Positions 18,901-25,138 of a stretch of 64,000 nucleotides of DNA are shown one piece after another (positions within the stretch are counted from its first letter, which is position 1; every line of letters begins with the position of its first letter). The position numbers were made by a program, and so were the translations under genes. Source of the stretch: Rhizobium sp. BK602. Its GTDB lineage: Bacteria > Pseudomonadota > Alphaproteobacteria > Rhizobiales > Rhizobiaceae. Where the stretch lies: contig NZ_JACIBC010000004.1 in the NCBI RefSeq assembly GCF_014195095.1, positions 1 through 64,000 on the forward strand, read 5' to 3'. The notes under the pieces are model-generated. The model saw only the letters and a list, made by a program, of their open reading frames with translations, had not been told where the DNA came from and did not search any database.

Positions 18901-19015
18901 CCAGCGCGATCTGAGGGGCGGTGATCAGCAATGTCATGAAAACAGCGATCGCCCGCAATGCGTTGGCACTGCGCAACAGCGCGTTTCGGAAACTCGATAT
19001 CGCCAGACCGCCCAC
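15923..19015 (-). CDS. Membrane-anchored diheme c-type cytochrome, RoxA/MauG-like
   Basis: A 1030-residue exported protein. A signal peptide (about 1-39, ending IALAQ) precedes two c-heme sites, CGFCH (328-332) and CAVCH (567-571). WATAPFLHNNTLGEYTGD (731-748) resembles the APFLHNGS motif shared by RoxA-type rubber oxygenases and MauG/diheme peroxidases. Hydrophobic helices lie at about 824-846, 853-868, 877-896 and 902-920. The tail DRGHWFADALPDDEKKQLKAFLKTL matches the end of RoxA-like proteins, so the membrane helices appear inserted before the normal C-terminus. The start is GTG at 19015 with GGGGGA upstream. It is the first gene of the unit and probably accepts electrons from, or acts on the same lipid as, the GMC-patatin fusion. 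Confidence 0.8.
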   Translation of the reverse strand: MGGLAISSFRNALLRSANALRAIAVFMTLLITAPQIALAQPSDYPGASLTPRSQAGWDATPNGIDPSAPPDEPQGGLTEAGTPLNKRGGECFPAEPRNLFSDVDMVPGADGKLHPFDYQTSGAVSPEARSAIRGKNTWMLWGEGNDVFWNWVQQHGYGLTDFLVLTDSRNRDQRFARFGLINQPGMKAQTDRTKRLLGLYVDQADGEEIKLKQPGTDIDPKTQALVARPASRSGCEAFEPWDRGQYDKVLAALPDDGLDPDVYGYPSGIVGLRLMPNPDFFGKTDAARKARQYWKTRVEDAPGDPYYTDISVNADPNLVRPFRVSMSCGFCHIAPHPLNPPADVEKPQWSNLSTTVGDQYWNPVSTFANLKKPESFLYQFLASQQPGTIDTSLVSTDHINNPNTITAIFGVPARLDRAQKNPPENQSAANLLIPHIEDPQQGTNPRHTPRVLLDGSDSVGIFGALSRVYLNIGAYSEEWKRVQNSIVGFTPQRPFAVSTALKNSVYWRTADKYRIPYLAAFFTYRSQQDGESVTRPMHLADTPQGKPIIDAERNDAAHGRNVFVENCAVCHSSKQPAGFTLRFSRDWASKDVPSFDSSATLTLPMDFADWQDFTRSKNYGDYVKQIRALAGQPADLPDAFLKDNYLSTDIRVPITLVGTNSARAVGTNAMRGQVWDNFSSETYKSLPAVGEVHFFNPFSGKPADRWGNNDTYAPPAGGPGYYRPASLISLWATAPFLHNNTLGEYTGDPSVKGRMQAFDDAIDKILWSGKRETSSVRLPGDLRGKMALADGDRGFIYRTTQPTWIDFPARFIRPLISSVIGPFWTSFLATYLWMGLAVGAALLAVVGRPRHAGFVFALAAILAGVALRASRVDTVYPLLWLVPVAAAAIAALLWFATRRLWIGKAIFAVLALLSLLASQQANAFFDGKAGDLKVGPIPTGTPVSLVMNMNPEAPAGDLLQAVFGLTRGILRVRKSSLPDGPAWEAFRDEAAAPLMRVSKCPDFVQDRGHWFADALPDDEKKQLKAFLKTL

Positions 19016-19628
19016 CGTCGTCCCCCGTGTGGAAGTTGCCTGCTTTACGAATTCTTCCTGCTACAATGATGCTCTTCGCTGCCGATATCCTGGCTTGCGG
19101 AATTGGCCTTCTCTTGCAGCCTGTCCGGACAATCCATGTCCCGGTCTCTTGCCGCACGAAGAGAAGTATCTATCAGCCGCTCAACGCACGACCACGGATA
19201 GCTTGCCCTACAAAGTTGAGATTAAATACTCTAATTAAAGTATTAATTGCCTTTTGTCGTTTGGCAAGCGGATTCTTGTTAAACCTCCGTTTGATTATAA
19301 ATTTCCGCACACAATCTGAGAGTTCGTTTCCGCTCTCGACCGGGCTCGGTCATGCGCAGACAAGCGCGCCTCAAGTCGCGCGAACAGATCGGTGACATTC
19401 GCCCGGCCGGTCATCTTGGTGAAAGCCAGGTGACGTTTGCAGGGGAAAGCTTCCGACAACGCTCCGGCAATATCGGGGAATCGCAAATTGGCGAAGAACC
19501 GCGCACGACCTGGGCGAGCTCACGGTAAATCGGTTTTGGCGACGCAATGGCACATAAAATCAAAATTGCTATTTTCGAGGTGACAAAATTAACTCGGTCC
19601 CGGAAATGAAACCAATAAGGGGACCACA
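19016..19628. other. 613-base intergenic region between divergent units
   Basis: It holds the promoters of the cytochrome unit (minus) and the sugar importer (plus). The central part is AT-rich, unlike the flanks. Visible elements are the inverted repeat at 19225-19244 and two CAAAATT copies (19561-19567, 19584-19590) just upstream of the importer. A frame on the minus strand at 19295-19486 reads like part of a protein but has no start signal; it may be a decayed gene end. No intact gene is supported. Confidence 0.6.
19225..19244. promoter_or_regulatory. AT-rich inverted repeat upstream of the cytochrome unit
   Basis: AATACT-N8-AGTATT is a perfect 6-base-arm palindrome in an AT-rich stretch 210 bases upstream of the cytochrome start and 385 bases upstream of the importer start. 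It is a candidate operator; no regulator gene lies next to it. Confidence 0.3.
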
Positions 19629-20861
19629 ATGGGAACGAAACTTTCATTGATCGGTGCGGGCACCGCGATTGCCTTGCTGCTTTCGAACGAGGCTTTTGCA
19701 CAGACGGCCGAGGTCATGCACTACTGGACGAGCGGCAGCGAAGCCGCCGCGATCAAGGTCATCGCCGATGATGTTGCCAAGAAGGGCGGCACCTGGAAGG
19801 ACAGCCCGGTTACCGGTTATGAGGCCGCGCGCGCCGCTGTTCTCAGCCGTCTTGCCGGCGGCGACGCACCGACCTCGATGGTGGTCGATCTCGGCGAAAT
19901 CAAGCCGCTGGTCGAACAAGGCATCCTGGCGCCGATCGACGACATCGCCTCCACCAAGGGCTGGCAGACATTCCTGCCCAAGCTGGTCGTGGACAAGGCG
20001 AGCGTCGACGGTCACCTCTACGCCGTTCCGATCGATATCGGCACCGCCAACTGGATGTGGTACTCCACCAAGGTCCTGAACGACGTCGGCGTCAAGCCGC
20101 CGACAAGCTGGGACGAATTCTTCGCCGCCGCCGACAAGATCAAGGCCAAGGGCTATGTGCCGCTCGCCTTCGGCGGCCAGGCCTGGCAGGAAGCGCTCGT
20201 CTTCCGTTCGATCATGATCGCAACCGGCGGCAACAAGTTCTACACCGACGTCTACACCAAGCACGACGTCGACGTTGCCGGCGGCCCGCTGATGGTGAAG
20301 TCCTTCGAAACCTTCGCCAAGCTGCGCGGCTATGTCGACGACGGCAATGTCAACCGCAACTGGAACGACGCCACCAACATGGTCATCACTGGCAAGGCCG
20401 CGATGCAGATCATGGGCGACTGGGCCAAGGGCGAATTCCAGGCTGCCGGCCTGACGCCGGGCAAGGAATATGGCTGCGAGCTGGCGCCGGGCACGAACGG
20501 CGTGCTGAACATCGTCTCCGATACCTTCGTCTTCCCGGTTGGCGACAAGCCTGAACAAGTCGCGGCCCGCAAGCTGCTGGTCGACGTGATGATCGCACCG
20601 GAAACCCAGCTTGCCTTCAACGCAGTCAAGGGCGCCTTGCCGCCCCGCATCGACGTGAACCTCGCCAACGCCGACATGTGCACGCAGAAGGCGGCCGGGC
20701 TGCTCAAGGATCCGAACGCACTCGCTCCGAACGCCGAACTGTCCTTCACCAGCGAAACGGTCGGCGCCATCAAGGATCTGGTCACCCAGTTCTGGAGCAA
20801 CCCGTCGATGACGCCTGCCGATGCCGCCAAGCAATATGCCGACATCGTTGCGCGGAACTAA
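19629..20861 (+). CDS. Sugar ABC transporter, extracellular solute-binding protein (family 1)
   Basis: A 410-residue periplasmic binding protein. A signal peptide ends after NEAFA (about residue 24), and the mature part begins QTAEVMHYWTSGSEAAAIKV, typical of glucose/oligosaccharide-binding proteins of rhizobial CUT1 importers. AAGGGGA precedes the ATG. It is the first gene of a four-gene importer (binding protein, two permeases, MalK-type ATPase). A GH3 glycosidase and a deacetylase lie close by on the opposite strand. A beta-glucoside or other plant oligosaccharide is possible, but the ligand is not determined by sequence. Confidence 0.92.
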   Translation: MGTKLSLIGAGTAIALLLSNEAFAQTAEVMHYWTSGSEAAAIKVIADDVAKKGGTWKDSPVTGYEAARAAVLSRLAGGDAPTSMVVDLGEIKPLVEQGILAPIDDIASTKGWQTFLPKLVVDKASVDGHLYAVPIDIGTANWMWYSTKVLNDVGVKPPTSWDEFFAAADKIKAKGYVPLAFGGQAWQEALVFRSIMIATGGNKFYTDVYTKHDVDVAGGPLMVKSFETFAKLRGYVDDGNVNRNWNDATNMVITGKAAMQIMGDWAKGEFQAAGLTPGKEYGCELAPGTNGVLNIVSDTFVFPVGDKPEQVAARKLLVDVMIAPETQLAFNAVKGALPPRIDVNLANADMCTQKAAGLLKDPNALAPNAELSFTSETVGAIKDLVTQFWSNPSMTPADAAKQYADIVARN

Positions 20862-20948
20862 GTCCTGCCGTTAGGTATCCGCTGCCCTGGCATGGTTGCC
20901 GGGGCAGTTTCGTAAATGAGTTGCGATGTCGACGAACGGGGGCAAGCA

Positions 20949-21815
20949 ATGTTTAAAAAGAACCTGGCGGCCAAGCTGACGCTTGTGCCCAGCGCCGTGG
21001 TTATCGCCGTGTGCTTCTACGGCACGATCCTCTGGACATTCTATATTTCGCTCACGCATTCGACGATGCTGCCGAACTACACGTTCTACGGGTTCGGTCA
21101 GTATGCGGCGCTGCTGTCCATGCCGCGCTGGCACACCGCCTTCGCCAACATGCTGATCTTCGGTAGCCTGTTCATCGCCGGCTCGCTCATCATCGGCACG
21201 ACGCTGGCAGCGCTTCTCGATCGAAACGTCAAGGCCGAAGGGCTTTTCCGCGTCCTCTTCCTCTATCCGCTTTCCATGTCCTTCGTCGTGACCGGCCTCG
21301 CCTGGCAATGGCTGCTGAACCCGACGACCGGTATCGAAGCCCTCGTGCGCGGCTTCGGCTGGGAAAGCTTCCAGTTCAATTGGCTGGCGAGCCCGGAAAA
21401 GGCGATCTACGCCGTTTCGATCGCTGCCATCTGGCAGTCCTCGGGCCTCGTCATGGCCATCATGCTCGCCGGCCTTCGCGGCGTCGACAGCGACATCTGG
21501 AAGGCCGCCAAGATCGACGGTATCCCCGTCTGGCGCTCCTATATCAGCATCGTGCTGCCCATGCTGCGCCCGCTGATCCTCACCTGCGTCATCCTGCTGG
21601 CAACCGCCGTGGTGAAGAGCTACGACCTCGTCGTCGCCATGACCGGCGGCGGTCCCGGCATCAGCACCGATGTGCCCGGAAAATTCGTGGTCGACCTGCT
21701 GTTCCAGCGCGCCAATATCAGCACGGCGGCAGCAGCCGCGATCCTGATGTTGCTGTCCGTCATCTGCGCCCTTTCTCCCTATGTCTATATCGAGCTCAAG
21801 AGGCAGAAGCGATGA
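20949..21815 (+). CDS. Sugar ABC transporter permease (MalF/UgpA type)
   Basis: A 288-residue inner-membrane permease. The start is taken at ATG 20949 (MFKKNLAAKLTLVPSAVV), which has GGGGG 8-9 bases upstream; an in-frame ATG at 20916 lacks a site. Six hydrophobic helices and an EAA loop (IWKAAKIDGIPVWRSYISIVLPML) are readable. Its stop overlaps the next permease start (ATGA at 21812-21815). It forms the channel with the second permease. Confidence 0.92.
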   Translation: MFKKNLAAKLTLVPSAVVIAVCFYGTILWTFYISLTHSTMLPNYTFYGFGQYAALLSMPRWHTAFANMLIFGSLFIAGSLIIGTTLAALLDRNVKAEGLFRVLFLYPLSMSFVVTGLAWQWLLNPTTGIEALVRGFGWESFQFNWLASPEKAIYAVSIAAIWQSSGLVMAIMLAGLRGVDSDIWKAAKIDGIPVWRSYISIVLPMLRPLILTCVILLATAVVKSYDLVVAMTGGGPGISTDVPGKFVVDLLFQRANISTAAAAAILMLLSVICALSPYVYIELKRQKR

Positions 21816-22723
21816 CTGCGACCCCTCTCGCCCAATCCGGCGCTTCGACGATCCATGCCGTGCCTCGCACAGCCAAGACAAAGCCCGGCCGCATCCTTCT
21901 CTATGTCATCCTTTCGCTCGCGCTGGTCTATTACGCGATCCCGCTGCTGCTGGTGATCTCGACATCGCTGAAGACAGCCGACGAGCTGCGCACCGGCAAC
22001 ATCTTCACCCTGCCCCAGGGCCTGAATTTCGATGCCTGGACGAAGGCATGGCTGACGGCCTGCACGGGTATCCAATGCAACGGCATTCACGGGAATTTCT
22101 GGAACTCCGTCGAGATTGTCGTGCCCAGCGTCATCTTCTCGATCCTGTTTGGCGCGCTTACCGGCTTCGCGCTGTCGCAGTGGCAGTCGAAATTGAGCCG
22201 CGTCATCCTGCTGTCGCTGATGCTCGGCGCCTTCATTCCCTACCAGGTCATTCTCTATCCGCTGGTCAGGATCTTCAGCACCGTCGGCCTTTACGGCACG
22301 CTGCCGGGGATCATCCTGATCCACATCATCTTCGGCCTGCCCTATATGACGCTGCTGTTCTTCAACTTTTACCAGGGCGTGCCGCCGGAGCTTTCGAAGG
22401 CGGCGAAGATGGATGGCGCCGGCTTTTTCACGATCTTCTTCGAGATCATGCTGCCGATGTCGGTCAATGTCCTTGTCGTCGCCATCATCATGCAGGCGAC
22501 GGGCATCTGGAACGACTTCCTCCTGGGCCTGATCTTCGCCGGGCGGGACCACCTGCCAATCACGGTACAGCTCAACAATATCGTCAATACAACAACCGGC
22601 GTCAAAGAATACAATGTGAACATGGCCGCGACCTTCCTCACCGCGCTGCCGCCGCTTCTCATCTATATTCTTTCCGGACGCTATTTTGCGCGCGGTCTCG
22701 CCGCCGGCGCGGTGAAGGGCTAA
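21812..22723 (+). CDS. Sugar ABC transporter permease (MalG/UgpE type)
   Basis: A 303-residue permease starting at ATG 21812 (MTATPLAQSGAS), coupled to the preceding permease by a four-base overlap. It shows the CUT1 MalG pattern: a first helix near 35-55, a periplasmic loop with the CTGIQCNGIHGNFWNS segment, and the EAA loop ELSKAAKMDGAGFFTIFFEIMLPM. The loop carrying two cysteines is typical of rhizobial glucoside importer permeases. The ATPase gene follows after 4 bases. Confidence 0.92.
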   Translation: MTATPLAQSGASTIHAVPRTAKTKPGRILLYVILSLALVYYAIPLLLVISTSLKTADELRTGNIFTLPQGLNFDAWTKAWLTACTGIQCNGIHGNFWNSVEIVVPSVIFSILFGALTGFALSQWQSKLSRVILLSLMLGAFIPYQVILYPLVRIFSTVGLYGTLPGIILIHIIFGLPYMTLLFFNFYQGVPPELSKAAKMDGAGFFTIFFEIMLPMSVNVLVVAIIMQATGIWNDFLLGLIFAGRDHLPITVQLNNIVNTTTGVKEYNVNMAATFLTALPPLLIYILSGRYFARGLAAGAVKG

Positions 22724-22727
22724 TGCA

Positions 22728-23813
22728 ATGACACAGATCTCCGTTATCGACGCCAACAAGTCCTTCGGACAGCAGCATATCCTGCGCGATATCAACCTGT
22801 CGGTTGCCAGCGGCGAGTTCATCGTCCTGCTCGGCTCTTCGGGCTGCGGAAAGTCGACGCTGCTCAACGTCATCGCCGGCCTGGAGGACCTCGATACCGG
22901 CAAGATCATCGCCGGCAGCCAGGATGTGACCAACGTCGATTCCAGCCGCCGCAATATGTCGATGGTCTTCCAGTCCTACGCGCTCTACCCGACGATGACA
23001 GTGCGCAAGAACCTCGGCTTCGGTCTGCGCGTCAACAAGCTGCCGAAGGCCGAGATTGCCGAGCGCGTCGAATGGGCCGCCAACCTGCTGCAATTGACGC
23101 CGTTGCTCGATCGCCGTCCGTCGCAGCTCTCCGGCGGCCAGCGCCAGCGCGTGGCAATCGGCCGGGCGCTGGTGCGCCGCAGCCCGATCTGCCTGTTCGA
23201 CGAACCCCTGTCCAACCTCGACGCCAAGCTGCGCACCGAGATGCGGCTGGAGATCAAGAAGCTGCATCAGGAACTGCGCAGCACGATCGTCTACGTCACC
23301 CACGACCAGATCGAAGCGATGACGCTGGCAACCCGCGTTGCCGTCATGAAGAGCGGCAAGATCGAGCAATATGCCTCGCCGGACGAACTCTATGAGAAGC
23401 CCGAGACCCTGTTCGTCGCCGGTTTCGTCGGATCGCCGGGCATGAACCTGCTGCCGGCTCGCATCCGGATCGAGGATGGCGAGCCGATGGCCGCCATTGG
23501 CGACCATCTGTTGCCGATCGACGCCTATCCGTTCCGACAGCCGGCCATCGATGGCCAGGAGATCGTCATCGGCTTCAGACCCGAAGATATCCAGCTCGCC
23601 GACGAACGGGCAACCCTGCCGACGCTTCCGGCGCCGATCACCTTCGTCGAACCGATGGGCGCGGATACGCTTGTCTGGTTTACGCTCGGCGAACAGAAGC
23701 TGTCGGTCCGCCTGCCCACCGCAAAGGCGCGCGGACTGTCCGGAGACGCACGCCTGGCATTCAATCCGGCCACCGCCTCGATCTTCTCGAAGGAAAGCGA
23801 GCAGCGCCTCTAA
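22728..23813 (+). CDS. Sugar ABC transporter ATP-binding protein (MalK/UgpC family)
   Basis: A 361-residue ATPase. Walker A is GSSGCGKST, the signature is LSGGQRQRVAIGRAL and Walker B is ICLFDEPLSNLD. A C-terminal TOBE regulatory region begins at about residue 235. It energises the importer encoded just upstream and closes that operon. Two palindromic elements (23815-23912) follow immediately and separate it from the convergent deacetylase gene. Confidence 0.93.
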   Translation: MTQISVIDANKSFGQQHILRDINLSVASGEFIVLLGSSGCGKSTLLNVIAGLEDLDTGKIIAGSQDVTNVDSSRRNMSMVFQSYALYPTMTVRKNLGFGLRVNKLPKAEIAERVEWAANLLQLTPLLDRRPSQLSGGQRQRVAIGRALVRRSPICLFDEPLSNLDAKLRTEMRLEIKKLHQELRSTIVYVTHDQIEAMTLATRVAVMKSGKIEQYASPDELYEKPETLFVAGFVGSPGMNLLPARIRIEDGEPMAAIGDHLLPIDAYPFRQPAIDGQEIVIGFRPEDIQLADERATLPTLPAPITFVEPMGADTLVWFTLGEQKLSVRLPTAKARGLSGDARLAFNPATASIFSKESEQRL

Positions 23814-23814
23814 A

Positions 23815-23858
23815 GCAATTCCAGGAAAAGTGCGGAGCGGTTTTCCGTCCGGAATTGC
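23815..23858. repeat. Rhizobial-type intergenic palindrome
   Basis: GCAATTCC (23815-23822) pairs with GGAATTGC (23851-23858), and inside it GGAAAA (23824-23829) pairs with TTTTCC (23841-23846), giving a nested hairpin that starts one base after the ATPase stop. Sequences of this form followed by GTAAAAACAAA are familiar from Rhizobium intergenic regions. It may act as a transcript end or be a dispersed repeat. Confidence 0.6.
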
Positions 23859-23875
23859 GTAAAAACAAAAGGATA

Positions 23876-23912
23876 GAGTGGTTCAGCGGTCCGGTGAAGC
23901 GCTGAACCACTC
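23876..23912. terminator. Strong hairpin between convergent genes
   Basis: GAGTGGTTCAGCG (23876-23888) and CGCTGAACCACTC (23900-23912) are perfect 13-base arms around an 11-base loop. The element lies between the convergent importer ATPase and deacetylase genes, so it could end transcription from both sides, though no clear U-tract follows. A related hairpin with GAGCGGTTCA/TGAACCGCTC arms sits at 55899-55935, also between convergent genes. Confidence 0.6.
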
Positions 23913-23952
23913 CAAGCGCTGCCTGCGCAGTCGCCGAATGCGGCCTGCCTCC

Positions 23953-25068
23953 TTATCCCCGGCAGAGCTGCTCGATCAGCCGGTCCATCATGGCATCGCA
24001 GCGCTGCAGCTCCTGCTCTTCGATATATTCGTCCGGCTGGTGCCCCTGGTTCATGTTGCCGGGGCCGATCACCACGGTTTCCAGACCCAGCCGTGTCGCG
24101 AACAATCCGGCTTCCGTCCCGAACGACACCTTGGTCATCGGCGCTTTACCGAGCAGGTGCCTTGCGAAGGCCACGGCAGGGCTGTCGTCTGACGTTGCCA
24201 GCCCCGGATAGGCGTTGCGGACGTCGATGTCTGTCCCGGCGCCCGCGGAGGCGCGGATGCGGGACAGGATGTCCTCGATATTATCCTCCGCCAGATGGCG
24301 GATCTCGAAATCGACCGAGGCCCTTTCGGCAACGATATTGAGAACCTCGCCACCGGCGATCTTGCCGGCATGAACCGTCGTGTACGGCATGTCATAGTCC
24401 GCATCCTGCCGGCCGGTCTCGACGATCTCCCTTTGTGCGGCGCGGAGTATGGCGACGAAATCGCAGGCGAGATGGATGGCATTGACGAAACGCGGCGCCA
24501 GCGAAGAATGTCCCGCCTCGCCCCGAAAACGTGCCTGCGCCGCCAGCTTGCCCTTGTGACCAAGAGCGATCGACATCGACGTCGGCTCGCCGACGATACA
24601 AAGCGACGCCTTGAATTGTTCTTTCGCCAAGGCATCGATGAGCGACCGCACACCGACACAGCCAATCTCCTCATCGTGCGAAAAGGCAATGTGCAGCGGA
24701 CGCTTCAATGCCTTCGGATCGATGCGATCCGCAACGGCCATGACGCAGGCAAGAAAGCCTTTCATGTCTGTGGCGCCCCGGCCATGCAGCCGTGTGCCTC
24801 GCCGCGTCAGCTTGAAAGGGTCCGATGTCCATGCCTGCGTCGCGACCGGAACCACGTCCGTATGGCCGGAAAGGACGATGCCATCGTCCTGTTTCGGCCC
24901 GATAGTGGCAAACAGGTTCGCCTTTTCTCCGCTGCCATCGGGAATAAGGCGGCACTCGAAGCCGCGGTCGGTCAGATAGCCGCGGACGAAATCGATCAGC
25001 GGCAGGTTGCTGTCGGCGCTGATTGTCGGAAAGGCGATGAGGCGATCAAGCAGGTCGAGCGTGTTCAA
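23953..25068 (-). CDS. argE: Acetylornithine deacetylase / M20 family amidohydrolase
   Basis: A 371-residue dizinc hydrolase of the M20 family. Metal-site motifs are readable: SGHTDVVP (first His and Asp), GRGATDMKGF (bridging Asp) and HDEEIGCVG (catalytic Glu pair). A final GPGNMNQGHQPDEYI supplies the last His. Length and motif spacing fit ArgE, which removes acetyl from N-acetylornithine, but related enzymes take other N-acyl amino acids. It follows the GH3 gene by 70 bases with a terminator between, so it may be transcribed separately. The symbol is a family-level assignment; rhizobia often have several such paralogues. Confidence 0.75.
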   Translation of the reverse strand: MNTLDLLDRLIAFPTISADSNLPLIDFVRGYLTDRGFECRLIPDGSGEKANLFATIGPKQDDGIVLSGHTDVVPVATQAWTSDPFKLTRRGTRLHGRGATDMKGFLACVMAVADRIDPKALKRPLHIAFSHDEEIGCVGVRSLIDALAKEQFKASLCIVGEPTSMSIALGHKGKLAAQARFRGEAGHSSLAPRFVNAIHLACDFVAILRAAQREIVETGRQDADYDMPYTTVHAGKIAGGEVLNIVAERASVDFEIRHLAEDNIEDILSRIRASAGAGTDIDVRNAYPGLATSDDSPAVAFARHLLGKAPMTKVSFGTEAGLFATRLGLETVVIGPGNMNQGHQPDEYIEEQELQRCDAMMDRLIEQLCRG

Positions 25069-25078
25069 GGCATACTCT

Positions 25079-25111
25079 CAAAAAAGGAAGGCCCGCATGC
25101 ATTGCGAGCCT
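25079..25111 (-). terminator. Rho-independent terminator after the GH3 gene
   Basis: On the minus strand GGCTCGCA-N5-TGCGGGCC (stem 25091-25098/25104-25111, one mismatched pair) is followed by TTCCTTTTTT. It lies 28 bases past the glycosidase stop and before the deacetylase start. Confidence 0.65.
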
Positions 25112-25138
25112 CTATCGGGATCTGTCTTCAACGGCGCA

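Noticed and set aside
19295..19486. Short minus-strand frame that reads like a protein fragment (FPDIAGALSEAFP...)
   Set aside because: The composition is protein-like, and reading continues upstream, but there is no start signal, it soon meets a stop, and I do not recognise the family. It may be a decayed gene end; not enough to call.
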